Below are positions 1 to 9,061 of a stretch of DNA of 64,000 bases, piece after piece. Both the position numbers and the translations under genes were made by a program. Position 1 is the first letter of the stretch, and each line of letters begins with the position of its first letter. Source of the stretch: Prorocentrum cordatum (lineage: Eukaryota > Sar > Dinophyceae > Prorocentrales > Prorocentraceae); the NCBI GenBank assembly GCA_963575745.1, contig CAUYUJ010021055.1, positions 75,746 through 139,745 on the forward strand. The letters run 5' to 3'. The notes beneath the pieces are model-generated. The model was given only the letters and a program-made list of their open reading frames with translations, had not been told where the DNA came from and did no database searches.

Positions 1-73
1 ACGGAGGGGCCCAGGGCCCCGCTCGGCCGCTGGTCGGGAGGCCAAGATACAGTCAAGCTGCAACGGCACACGT

Positions 74-300
74 CGGTCGGAAGAAGTAGACAGAAACATG
101 AAGCAGGAAGGCGGATAAAGTAGATTGGGCCCAGGCCGTCCCAAGGAATGGCAAAACACTGCAGAAGCAGATCGACTCTTGAAGCAGGAGGGCGCTGGAA
201 GCAGAATTTGGCACTGGGAGTCCAAGAATACCTACTTTCAACGACTGGCGTGCAAGGAGCGCTGAGGCAGGAACGAAGCCCCTGTGGCCCCACAAGGAGC
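74..300. repeat. Dispersed repeat family A, copy 1
   Basis: This stretch matches 49892-50100 in the same orientation. Shared blocks include CGGTCGGAAGAAG, AACATGAAGCAGGAAGGCG, AGTAGATTGG and TTTCAACGAC, with substitutions and small indels between them. No coding function is recognised. The short open frames crossing it are not conserved between the two copies. Confidence 0.75.
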
Positions 301-436
301 CCGGGTGCGCAGGAGCACCAGAGGAACAGCCACGGAACGATCTGGCGTCTCTTGGCTGCAGGCTGGCCTCGGATCTGGAGATCGGATCGCATCGGAATGT
401 GCGTCGGATTGGCGAGAACGATGCTCATGCGCCGTA

Positions 437-620
437 CAGGCCTCGGAAAAAATAGCGAACACTCATGCCACATACATCTGTGAGCGCCTTCACCTCCCCC
501 CAATGTTCAAAGTTGGCGGTGGGTCTGATGAGTTGCACCTCGACCGCAGTGTCCCCCGCGCGTGCCAACCTTGAGTTTGGGGGGCAGGGGGGGTGTTCAC
601 TAATTGTTTCCCTCTACCGT
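437..620. repeat. Dispersed repeat family B, copy 1
   Basis: About 184 bp nearly identical to 54987-55172. It runs from CAGGCCTCGGAAAAA to GTTTCCCTCTACCG, with only scattered substitutions. Both edges are sharp, because the flanks on either side are unrelated. The function is unknown. Confidence 0.85.
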
Positions 621-1346
621 ATCATGTCTTTGGCTCTGAGAGCCGAAAAGACATGCACCGTACCACTCCTGGGTCAACAGTCGACGACGCCTCGGGAGAT
701 GTCAACGCGGTGCGGTGCACGCAAGTCGTGCGCGGAGGATGAGACGAAGCCACGACAGGGACACGATCGCATCGGGACAAATCGGGGATATCTGAGATCT
801 GGCCGTTCGCAGCCGCAGCAGGGGGAAGAGGGGGGGGGAGGCGGGTGGAAGAGGAGGGAGCCAGAGGCGGAGGATATCGGCGCAGGGAGAGGAGCCAGGA
901 AGCAGGGAGAGGGATGATGCCGGTCCGCCCGAAGGGAGAGGAGCCAGGCAGGCAGGAGGCAGAGGCCCGCCTGCCTGCGGCTCAGCGGTGGAAGGATGTC
1001 TGCAGCCCAGCGCACCGCAGCGGGACTGTCGTCGGCTGCACGCAAGAGCAACCCTCCTACGGCCAGGCCCCGGGACTCCCGAGAGCACCGCCCGGCCCCA
1101 GAATCTCAGGGCCCCCTTCGACCACACGCAAGATTGGCCCCGGATACGGGTGACCTTTGCTGCGCGGCTTTCTGGGGGGCCCAGGGGGGGAACCAGCCAC
1201 GAGCGCGCAAGACGCTGCTGCCGCGTCGCGTCCGGCGAGCGGGGGACCCCACAGGGCCCGAACCCAAGGTCACTCCGGCGAAAGGTCACTCTTACGTGTA
1301 GTCGACCCCTGAGCGGGGATTTCGATGCAGCCGGGCTGCTGAAGTT
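621..1346. other. GC-rich intergenic stretch, no gene recognised
   Basis: Overlapping open frames exist on both strands, but none shows a recognisable domain. They are rich in Arg, Pro and Gly, as expected for chance frames in GC-rich DNA. A short purine-rich block lies near 820-915. Confidence 0.5.
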
Positions 1347-1455
1347 CGGCGGCGAGCGGGGGGGGAAGTGAGAAGGAGAAGGCCTTATATGAGGATTCGG
1401 AAGTTCCCCGGCCTTCTGAGAAGTCTTCTAAGCCTTCCCCGAAGATCTAGAATGA
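1347..1455. repeat. Hairpin repeat family D, half copy
   Basis: It begins CGGCGGCGAGCGGGG followed by GGAAGTGAGAAGG and matches the left half of the inverted-repeat unit at 49185-49381. The right half is missing, so this looks like a truncated MITE-like copy. Confidence 0.65.
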
Positions 1456-1577
1456 TTCACTGCGCGGAGCTTCCCATATGTGGATATCTTTGCATTGGCA
1501 TTTCCGCCGTGAATGTCTAGGCGCAAGAAACTTCGAATATAAACGAGCTTGGATATTGACAGCCTGGGAGAGAGTCT

Positions 1578-1750
1578 AACTGTGAATGACTTTGAGTGTG
1601 TATGAGCCCCAGTAGTATGCCTTTGAGTGTGAATGAGTTTGAGTGTGTATGACTTTGAGTGTGTTGAGTGAGTCTATGCGCGTGAGCCTGCGCATGGCTA
1701 AGCTTAGGGTGAGAGTGTCTGCACGTCAGTGGCCTGAGCATGACTGAGCG
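1578..1750. repeat. TGAGTGTG-type degenerate minisatellite
   Basis: Repeated TGAGTGTG(A/T)ATGACTT-like words (TTTGAGTGTG at several points) fill this interval. No gene is seen. It leads directly into the CTCCTGGGG repeat. Confidence 0.6.
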
Positions 1751-1756
1751 TGACTG

Positions 1757-2190
1757 AATCCTCCTGGGTCTCTTGGGGCTTCCTGGGGCTTCCTCCAGTC
1801 TCCTGGGGCTCCTGGGGCCTCCTGGGGCCTCTTGGGGCTTCCTGGGGCTTCCTTGAGCCTCTTGGAACTCCTGGGGCCTCCTGCGGCTTCCTGGAGCCTC
1901 ATGGGGCCTCTTGGGGACTCCTAGGGCCTCCTGGGGCCTCTTGGGGACTGCTCCTCCTTGAGCCTCCTGGGGCTTCCTGAGGCCTCTTGGGGCTTCCTTG
2001 GGCCTTCCTGGCGCTTCCTGGGCCTCCTGAGACCTCCTGGGTCCTTCCTGGCGTTTCCTGGGGCTTCCTCGGACCTCTTGGAGCCTCCTGGTACCTCTTG
2101 GGGCTTCCTGTGGCTTCCTGAAAACTCCTGGAACCTTCTGGGACCTCCTGGGGCCTCCTGGGCCTTCCTGGAGCCTCCTGGGGAGGGTTC
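1757..2190. repeat. CTCCTGGGGC(C/T)T minisatellite, block 1
   Basis: Near-continuous 9-12-nt words of the type CTCCTGGGGCCT / CTTCCTGGGGCTT. This is the reverse-complement orientation of the CCAAGAGGCCCC words found at 10.4, 16.2, 18.4 and 20.0 kb. Because the words are multiples of three, open frames appear on both strands (for example RKPQEAPG-like on minus). These are not regarded as genes. Confidence 0.8.
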
Positions 2191-2460
2191 GTGCCCCAGG
2201 AGAGGCCAAATCTATAGGAACATGTGTAAAACACAAAGGTTTGGAACCACAGGAGAAGGACAATCGATATGAACATATGTAAAACACCAAGGATCCGTGC
2301 CCCACTGGACGCCCAATATATAGGAACATGTGTAAAACACATCGGATTAGAGCCACAGGAGAAAGACAAGATACAGGAACAGACGTAAAACACCAAGGAT
2401 TCGTGCCCCAGGAGAGGCCTGACCTATAAGAACATCAATAGAACACATAGGATTGGAGCC
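2191..2460. repeat. 106-bp tandem repeat, about 2.5 copies
   Basis: GTGCCCCA recurs at about 2191, 2297 and 2403, an exact 106-bp spacing. Each unit carries two ATAGGAACATGTGTAAAACAC-like half-units, so an older period of about 53 bp is visible. The block is AT-richer than its surroundings and interrupts the CTCCTGGGG array. Confidence 0.8.
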
Positions 2461-2462
2461 GC

Positions 2463-2830
2463 TCATGGGACCTCCTGGGGCCTCTTGGGTCCTCCTGGGG
2501 CCTCCTGGGGGCTTCTAGGGCCTCCTGGCGCTTCCTGTGGCTTCCTGAGGGCTCCTGGGACTTCATGGTGCCTCCTGGAACTTCCCTGGGCTTCCTGGAG
2601 CTTCTCGGGGGGGAGCCTCTTGCGGCATTAGGGTGCTTCCCGGGGTTTCCTGGGGCATCCTGGAGCTTCCTGGGGCTTCCTGTGGATACCTCTGAACTCT
2701 TGAAGCCTCCTGGGGGCTCCTGGAGCCCTTTGGGGGCATCCTGGAGCCTCCTTGGGGCTTCCTGCTGCCTCCTGGAGCCTCCCTGGGGCCTCCTGTGGCT
2801 TCCTGGGGCCCTGCTGGGGGCCTCCCTGGG
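2463..2830. repeat. CTCCTGGGGC(C/T)T minisatellite, block 2
   Basis: Same degenerate word family and orientation as 1757-2190, resuming after the 106-bp repeat. The long proline/serine/glutamine frames here reflect the repeat period. Confidence 0.75.
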
Positions 2831-2892
2831 CGGGCCGCCTGGGGAGGATCCGCCCACGACTCTAGCAGCCAGCACAAGCAAACCGCTCAAGC

Positions 2893-3023
2893 CGGAGGAG
2901 GAGGAGGAGGAGGAGGAGGAGGAGGAGGAGGAGGAGGAGGAGGAGGAGGAGGAGGAGGAGGAGAGGAGGAGGAGGAGGAGGAGGAGGAGGAGGAGGAGGG
3001 GAGGAGGAGGAGGAGGAGGAGGC
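2893..3023. repeat. (GGA)n microsatellite
   Basis: Nearly pure GGA/GAG triplets on the plus strand. All forward frames read poly-Glu, poly-Gly or poly-Arg. This is a purine tract and has no gene. Confidence 0.95.
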
Positions 3024-3074
3024 ATTCTCGCAATCTAAGCCCCCTTGGGGTGCGAATGCCAGCGTCTGCACTCG

Positions 3075-3733
3075 ACGAGCCGGGCCACCAGAACAAGCAA
3101 ACCGCTCGAGGCGTCCTCGCAATCTGGGCCCCCTGACTTGCGAAAACCGGCGCCTCGCCGAGACATCATCCTCCAAGTCTGCTCCGAAAGTAAAGGATGT
3201 TGGGTCAGGAAACATGCAAACCGCTCGATGCATCCTCGCAATCAGGACGCGAACGGAGACCGTGCAACACCCCTGGCGCCCCCCCATTAGGAGTGCTAAA
3301 GCAAGCAAGCCGCTCGAGACATCCTCAGAATCTGCTCTGAGCGCACACGAGTCTGGCCACCAAAACAAGCAAACCGCTCAAGACATCCTCACAATCTGGG
3401 CCCTCTGGAATGCGAAAATTAAAGCCTCGCTCGAGGCATCCTCGAAATCTGCTCCGACAACGGAAGATGATGAGCATGCACGCAGGCAAACCGCTCGATA
3501 CATCCCCACCAGTTTGGCGCGAACGGAGGCCGTGCAACACCCCTTGGCGCCCCCCTTAGGAGGCGCCTCGCACGAGACATCCTCAAAATCTGCTCCGAAA
3601 GCGGAAGATATTGAGCATGGAAACAGGCAAACCGCTCGAAACATCCACGCCATTTTGGCGCGAACGGAGGCCGTGCAACACCCCCTGGCGCCCCCCCCTT
3701 GGGAGTGCTAAAACCAGCAAACCGCTCGGACGT
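3075..3733. repeat. Higher-order tandem repeat, period ~270 bp
   Basis: The core GCAAACCGCTCGA(A/G)ACATCCTC recurs at about 3094, 3213, 3303, 3367, 3425, 3484, 3565, 3623 and 3712. Every fourth copy shares the same flanks: 3094 pairs with 3367 and 3213 with 3484. This gives a unit of about 270 bp made of four related subunits. One subunit carries GGCGCGAACGGAGGCCGTGC. No gene is recognised. Confidence 0.8.
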
Positions 3734-3734
3734 C

Positions 3735-3945
3735 CACATCATCTGCTCATCGTCGTCATCAGCATCATCATCATCAGCAGCAGCAGCATCATCATCAGCA
3801 TCATCATCATTATCAGCATCCGTATCATCACCAGCATAACATCATCATCAGCATCATCATACTCACCCATCAGTCACCATCACGATCATACTCACATCAT
3901 ACTCTCACCATACCATGGTCATCATCATGACAAGCAGCATCGTCA
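3735..3945. repeat. Imperfect (CAT)n array
   Basis: TCATCATCAG-type triplets with interruptions, the same simple sequence as the large array at 16.7-18.1 kb. No gene. Confidence 0.9.
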
Positions 3946-4048
3946 CTGTTTAGTGCAGAGAGAGAGGGGGGGAAGTGTAGAGGTCCCGCGTGGTCAGAGA
4001 ATAACAAAAGGCCCATCCTTTAGATATGGGGAAAAACTTATCAGGAGG

Positions 4049-4127
4049 CGCGAGGGCTGCTGAGAAGTCACGCCGCCTTCTGTGAAGGCCTACTACTTCG
4101 CATTTCCCCCTTTCGCTCGCCGCCGAG
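4049..4127. repeat. Hairpin repeat family D, right-half fragment
   Basis: CGCGAGGGCTGCTGAGAAG ... CGCCGCCTTCTGTGAAGGCC ... CGCTCGCCGCCGAG matches the right arm of the hairpin unit at 49185-49381. The left arm is absent. It directly precedes the X/Y repeat. Confidence 0.6.
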
Positions 4128-4166
4128 AAGTACGGAACGATCGATGAGGAACGAAACCCCACTATT

Positions 4167-4489
4167 CGGCGGTGGACAAACCTCCCTTTTGCAAACTCCC
4201 CCTTAGTGAAAACGACCTAGGGCCGAAATCGAAGGACCTGGACCCGCAAAAAAAGACGGCCGCGACGCCCTCTCGCGAACCGAAAACGGCCGACTCCTTG
4301 ATCGACGTGTCAGGGTAGGATTGTGGATGCCACGACAATGGACACCCTAACAGTCCGATCATCGAATTAAAGATGTGTTTAAAATGTCGGAACATGTATT
4401 GGACATGTATATAAAAAAAGGCTCACTACATTTGTTAAAGCAATGTTAACACATGTTCTAGACATCTGGAAATGATTTGGCAACACGCT
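4167..4489. repeat. Dispersed repeat C, copy 1 (order X then Y)
   Basis: Segment X (4167-4320) runs from CGGCGGTGGACAAACCTCC to ATCGACGTGTCAGGG. Segment Y (4321-4489) runs from TTGTGGATGCCACGACAATGG to the sequence around GATTTGGCAACACGCT. Both recur at 26262-26601 in the opposite order (Y then X). The minus-strand peptides in the copies also match (HPDTSI...VFGSREG), but no function is recognised. Confidence 0.85.
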
Positions 4490-4570
4490 TCCTCTCCATT
4501 GATCGTCCTCCACAAAGGGTAGGAGGTCCGTCCACCTCCGAGCTGTGGGCGCCGGGAGGGCCCAGGTGCG

Positions 4571-4664
4571 CGAGGAGCGCCAGCGGGACAACCACGAAGA
4601 ATGGCCCCCAGAGCAGCGAGCCCCGTTTCCGAACTCCAAGCGGCCCTCAGTTCAGCTCCTTCCC
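4571..4664. repeat. Direct repeat E, copy 1
   Basis: About 94 bp from CGAGGAGCGCCAGCGGGAC to TCAGCTCCTT, repeated with about six substitutions at 5290-5382. The second copy begins exactly where the telomere-type repeat ends. Confidence 0.9.
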
Positions 4665-4727
4665 AAAATTTCTAATCCGATAATAATAAACCCTAGTTAC
4701 CATAAAACTGGCCCGTATGCAAACCGG

Positions 4728-5040
4728 CTCCATCTACTCCAAAAAATCGAATTTCCTGAGCATGCGTGCAGAATCTCTTGCATTTTACAACACAAAGTGC
4801 CCGACCCACGTTGCGACCCGGGTCCATCTACTGCAAAAAATAACATGTGCTGCACATGCGCGCAGAATCTCCTGTATTTTACAAAACAAAGTGCCCGACT
4901 CCGGTTGCGACCCGGCTCCATCTAGTGCAAAAAATAGCATTTCCTGAGCAAGCGTGCAGAATCTCTTGTATTTTACAATACAAAGTGCGACCCCGATCCA
5001 TCTATTCCACAACGTAGCATTTCTTGCGCATGCGTGGAGA
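4728..5040. repeat. 94-bp tandem repeat, about 3.5 copies
   Basis: TCCATCTA(C/G)TGCAAAAAAT starts units at about 4728, 4822, 4916 and 4996. Each unit continues with GAGCATGCGTGCAGAATCTC and TTTTACAA(C/A)ACAAAGTGC. The first two spacings are 94 bp and the last is about 80 bp. It lies between the two copies of repeat E. No gene. Confidence 0.88.
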
Positions 5041-5261
5041 ATCTCTCCCGCCCGACCCGACTCTTCCCGCCCGTTCGAGCACTCGCGTGCCAACTGGATC
5101 GCCCATCACTCGTCGCCGTCGTCGTCGTCGTCGACGTTGTATTCGATGTGGTTATAACGAGGGGAGAGATGATCTGTATGGTGGGGTGGCGTGCGGGTGG
5201 GAGTGACGGCCACCGCAGGTGGGTTCGCGGTCGACGTGTACTCGTGGCCACGCCTAGTAGA

Positions 5262-5289
5262 CCCTAAACCCTAAACCCTAAACCCTAAA
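5262..5289. repeat. Interstitial telomere-type repeat (CCCTAAA)4
   Basis: Four perfect CCCTAAA units. This is the telomere repeat type of plants and of dinoflagellates examined so far (known from the literature). It is internal here, with about 5.2 kb of other sequence on one side and more than 58 kb on the other. It abuts repeat E copy 2 without any spacer. Confidence 0.93.
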
Positions 5290-5382
5290 CGAGGAGCGCC
5301 AGCGGGACGACCACGAAGAATGGCCCCAGGAGCAGCGAGCCCCGTTTCCGAACTCCAAGCGGCCCTTAGCTCAGCTTCTTTC
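5290..5382. repeat. Direct repeat E, copy 2
   Basis: Second copy of the 4571-4664 sequence. It starts at the base after the telomere-type block and is followed by an X segment of repeat C. Confidence 0.9.
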
Positions 5383-5397
5383 GGGGATGGGCAGGCC

Positions 5398-5530
5398 CCC
5401 CTTTAGCAAAACGTGGTTCAGCGAAGACGACCTCGGGCCCAAATCTGGCGGGCGCAAGCCTGGAAAACAACGGCCGCGGCGCCCTCTCGAGAACCGAAAA
5501 CGGACAATTCACTAATCGACGTGTCAGGGT
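5398..5530. repeat. Dispersed repeat C, X segment only (copy 3)
   Basis: The matches to 4167-4320 and 26428-26580 include GACGACCT(C/A)GGGCC, GCGCCCTCTCG(A/C)GAACCGAAAACGG and ATCGACGTGTCAGGGT. Segment Y is absent. Confidence 0.8.
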
Positions 5531-5741
5531 GGGGGTTCTGTCCACCCCCGATTCTTGGCCGTAGAAACCAGGATCTCTTCACCACCGCAAATGATACTCG
5601 GTCACAGCCCACGCTGCGATGATGTGTGGTGCCCGCTTCCCCTCAGGGGGGGCGGTAACTGCACGATTCAGAGCCTCAGAGCGTCACGAGCCCACGTCCG
5701 TGCCCCCATGCGCGCCCCCGTGCCTGTCAACCAGGGCACTG

Positions 5742-5827
5742 GTCCTCCTCCTCCTCCTCCTCCTCCTCCTCCTCCTCCTCCTCCTCCTCCTCCTCCTCAT
5801 CCTCCTCCTCCTCCTCCTCCTCCTCCT
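5742..5827. repeat. (TCC)n microsatellite
   Basis: Pure CTC/CCT triplets on the plus strand with a single CAT interruption. The Pro- and Leu-rich open frames are by-products of the repeat. Confidence 0.95.
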
Positions 5828-5864
5828 GGTCGCCTTGCGCCGGGTCCTGCCCATGAAGGCGAGG

Positions 5865-5985
5865 GCCGTGTCTCGGAGCAGCTGCTCGCGGTCGGCGAGG
5901 GCCGCCTCTCGGAGCAGGCGCTCGCGCTCGGCGAGGCCCGCCTCCACGACCGCCTCTCGGACCAGCCGCTCGCGGTCGGCGACCT
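5865..5985. repeat. 36-bp tandem repeat, three copies
   Basis: GCCG(T/C)(G/C)TCTCGGAGCAG(C/G) ... CTCGGCGAGG repeats with a 36-bp period, and the third copy carries a small insertion. On the minus strand it reads as a 12-residue repeat resembling a charged helix (AERERLLREAALADREQLL). It runs straight into poly-Arg from the neighbouring microsatellite, so it is probably not a gene. Confidence 0.7.
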
Positions 5986-5990
5986 CGGAG

Positions 5991-6165
5991 GCCTTCCTAA
6001 TGGGGTCCGAGTCGATGGGATCGGAGGATCGCGCCGCATCGGCGATGCATCGGCGACGTCGGCATTGAGAAAAACGGGCCCCACACCGAGGCGCACTGCC
6101 GAAGCCTCGTCGGTGCGGCGCGATCTACCGACCCCGTCTACTTCGGCCCCATTTGGGCAGCCTGG
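5991..6165. repeat. Dispersed repeat G, copy 1
   Basis: Matches 25762-25962. Both start near TGGGGTCCGAGT and share GATCGCGC(C/A)GCATCG, GATGCATCGGCGACGTCGGC and a GCATCGGC-rich core. Similarity fades near CCATTTGGGCAGCCTGG. Confidence 0.75.
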
Positions 6166-6216
6166 AGACCTCTGGCCGCTTTCTGCTCTTTCGGCGGCCC
6201 TCGGCATTCCTACTCC

Positions 6217-6290
6217 TGTGAAGGGGCCCTGGGACACACACCCACACACACACAAATGAATAGACACAGATAACAGGATCCCCCATAGTT
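6217..6290. repeat. Dispersed repeat H, copy 1
   Basis: GAAGGGGCCCTGGGACACACA ... ACACAGATAACAGGATCCCC is shared with 58184-58246. A diverged copy lies around 49776-49850 (GAAGGAGCCCTGGGACACAG). A (CA)n run is embedded in this copy. Confidence 0.8.
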
Positions 6291-6524
6291 GACCCTCTCT
6301 TCTGGGTTCTTGTCTCCCCCCCTTCCCCCCGCCCATATCTCCCCACATCTTCCTGGGGACTCGACGCTTCACTGTGTCTGCGCCTGTCTTCCCCCTCCGG
6401 CTCCTGGCCCCTCTGCCCCCGCCGCGGCTGCGAGGCCCGCCGCCCGCGCCCGGCGGGCCGGCGGGCGCCGCCGCCCGCTTCTCCTTGGGGCGCGGCCCGC
6501 GGGAGGCGAGGGCCCTTCCCCTGC

Positions 6525-6672
6525 TCCCTGCGTCCTGCTCGTCCTGCTCGTCCTCCTCGACGCCTTCCTTGTCGTCCCGCTCGTCCTGCTCGGCCTGATC
6601 GTCCTGCTCGTCGTGCTCCCTCGTCCCTGCGTCCTGCTCGTCCTGCTCGTCCTGCTGCGTCCTGCTCGTCCA
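6525..6672. repeat. 9-bp minisatellite TCCTGCTCG
   Basis: Tandem TCCTGCTCG units with variants such as TCCTCCTCG and TCCCGCTCG. Three codons per unit keep frames open on both strands (for example EQDEQDA-like on minus). No gene. Confidence 0.85.
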
Positions 6673-6675
6673 TGT

Positions 6676-6855
6676 GCGAGGCGGGGATTTCTCCACGTCC
6701 ACCGCCTGGGAACCGACGTCCCGGTGCCCCAGCGGGCGGTGGACATGGATATATGTTTCGGCCCCCGGGGGCCCGAACATGTCCATGTCCACCGCCTGCC
6801 GAGGCTCCGAACACTGACCCTCCAGGCGGTGGATGTGGATAGATTCCCGCCTCGG
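6676..6855. mobile_element. Hairpin, MITE-like unit with ~34-bp terminal inverted repeats, copy 1
   Basis: The left end GCGAGGCGGGGATTT..CCACCGCCTGG and the right end CCAGGCGGTGG..ATTCCCGCCTCGG are reverse complements over about 34 bp. A second inverted pair is nested inside: GGCGGTGGACATGGATATATG against CATGTCCATGTCCACCGCC. A related unit at 57939-58180 shares the outer left end and the nested pair. No transposase is seen, so any mobility would depend on other elements. Confidence 0.75.
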
Positions 6856-6859
6856 ACTG

Positions 6860-8280
6860 CTCGTGCTGCTCGGCCTCCTTGAAGCCGCCCTCCCCCTTCT
6901 CCATGTCCAGCCAAGCCAACCTTCGCGCCAGCCTCGTCCTGTCCATGGCCTCGCCGCCCATTTCTCCTCCTGGTCGCACTTCTGCTCATGCTCCAGCTGC
7001 CGCTCCCGTTCGCACTCCGACCCTGACTCGTAGCCCTACCCCTGCCAGTCCGACGTGCTCCTACGTTTACTTTGACTCCTGCTCGTAATCATAAACCGGC
7101 TCGTATGTATACTGCCTTCCGATCCCGTTGGTCCTACAACTATGCCGACTCCCTGCATCAGCGCCCGATCCGTATGCAAATAGGCGCGTCATACTCTACG
7201 CTGGTTTCACTTTTGAATGACTGCCTCTCGTCCGCGGCGAATTCGGACTCACACATCCCACGTGCACTTGAGTGAACAACCAAAAAGTGCGGCGAGCCTC
7301 TCCACCACTTCGCATGCGAAAACACCCATCGAGACGGCCGCACGCTGGGGGTTACCCCCGCCATCCGCTGTGACTGCCGCCCTTCCCGCTCGAAGACGCG
7401 CGTCGCACGTCGCGACCAGCGCTCGAGGGGGAGTTCACGTCTGTGCTCGCACGCTGCGCAACTGGTCTCTGCTGCCATGCGTCAACCGAGGCTGCGAACG
7501 TCGTGCCCACTCCGCGTTGTCTGCACACCGGACGAGCCGCGACCTTGCCGGCACTCCCGCCATCCACTGCAAATGTCCATGCGCCTTGACCGTCGTGCTC
7601 GTTGCGCGCATCAGCTCGCACGCCGAATCGTATTTAGGCTCTCGGTGACACCTGCAGGCTGCCGCTACCCGCTCGAGCGGGTGCAAGGCACACCGAGTTC
7701 ACTTCTCGTGGAAATTCCCACAGTGGAGCGACCCGACACAGTGCGGCTGGCCAACTCCGCCCTGCAACGCCAACACGGAGCCGAGCCAGCATCGCGCTGG
7801 AATTCTACAAGCCATTGTGCGGAAGTGGCCCACCTCCACCCTGGCCGACCCCCTTACGAGGGCAGTCGCACGCCCACCTTGCGTGCGGGCTCGCGCAGTC
7901 AAACTGGCACGCGGACACTAGACGGGCGCAATCATGCGCTCTTCGGAGCTACTGCGCTGACGCACTACCTCCAGAGGTCAATGGAGGAATCCACACCCAA
8001 ACCAAGGACCTCAATCTGACTGCCGCCTGCACAATAGGCAGCTGCGCAATTTCCCCGTGTCATCAGGGGTCCAAACATGTGCGTCTGCACATCGCCCAGT
8101 ATCCAAAAAGCTCCGCTTTCCTTTCAGTAGGGTCAGAACGGTCCAAATGGTTGCCGAGCGGATTCAAGCACAAGGTTACGAATAACACCTTAGCGTTGAT
8201 TCCAGAGCGACTGTGGAGCCACGCGGTCCACTCATGCGGCGATGTGAAGACGGAGCCAGGACGAGAATACAATCGGGTGA
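6860..8280. other. About 1.4 kb with no recognised gene
   Basis: Overlapping open frames of 60-180 codons occur on both strands (for example plus 7477-8019), but none has a recognisable domain, initiation context or repeat partner. Composition is less biased than in the flanking microsatellites, so an unrecognised exon of a spliced gene cannot be excluded. Confidence 0.4.
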
Positions 8281-8284
8281 AGAT

Positions 8285-8415
8285 AGATCGAGAATCTCTG
8301 AGATCCGGCGGCTCTGGAGGATGTATCGGGCGCCGCGGCCTTCTCAGAGCGTTCCGTAACGCTCTGAGAAAGCTATGGAACGCTCTAGATGGGATTCGTC
8401 CTCGTCCTAGCCCCG
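8285..8415. repeat. Dispersed repeat F, copy 1
   Basis: Matches 54634-54765 through GAATCTCTGAGA, GGAGGATGTAT(C/T)GGGCGCCGCGGCC and the palindromic AGAGCGTTCCG(T/G)AACGCTCTGAGA. The palindrome is slightly decayed here. Confidence 0.8.
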
Positions 8416-8703
8416 CCCGAGATGCTGCGTCGAGCGTCCGTCGACTTGAATCTAACGTGGGTTGAACTAGAGTCGACCCAGAGTCAAACCATATTCGAAC
8501 TAGAGCTAAACATATCACATATCAGTTAGGCTGGCCCCAGGAAGGTCCCCTAAACGGACATCTAAGGAGGAGGAAGGGCTTAGATGACCCTGGAAGCGAC
8601 AAAGCGACAAAGCCATTTCTTTGCCGTTTCCGTTATTCCGCCCATTTGCCGGCTCCGGGTCCTGTTTCAACCCCAGAGCCGTTCTCCTGTCGCTTCCAGC
8701 CGC

Positions 8704-8758
8704 CGTTTCTTCACCGTTTCCTTTCAAAAAGCAATGCCTCGGAAACGGTGAAGAAACG
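8704..8758. repeat. Perfect 18-bp inverted repeat with 19-nt loop
   Basis: CGTTTCTTCACCGTTTCC (8704-8721) is exactly reverse-complementary to GGAAACGGTGAAGAAACG (8741-8758). The loop contains an A-rich stretch. No adjacent gene is identified whose transcript it could end. Confidence 0.85.
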
Positions 8759-8819
8759 TCCCTGCCGCCTCCGCAGTCGATAGCAACTCATGGGAGCCTC
8801 CCATACCATCGTGTCGGCA

Positions 8820-8945
8820 CGTGCAAATCGACGCGAATCGGCGCTGAATCGACGCTAATCGACTTCAAATCGACGCTAACCGACGCTGAATCGGCGCTAG
8901 CGCTATCTCATCGACTCCCAGACGCCGATCGACGCCAGTCGACGC
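8820..8945. repeat. ATCGACGCT-type short repeat
   Basis: About ten copies of (A/T)CG(A/G)CGCT(A/G)A-like words (AATCGACGCTAATCGAC, GAATCGGCGCT) at irregular 12-14-nt spacing. No gene. Confidence 0.7.
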
Positions 8946-9061
8946 CGTGACTTTTGCTGCCGAGTCCGCGGGAGCAGGGGCAGGAGCCGGAGCAACAGCA
9001 GGACAAGGAGGAGCGCCGCCCCCGAGGGCTGCCGCCGACGGCCCCAGCCGGCCAACCCCTT

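Noticed and set aside
5262-5289. True chromosome end
   Set aside because: Only four units, with long unrelated sequence on both sides.
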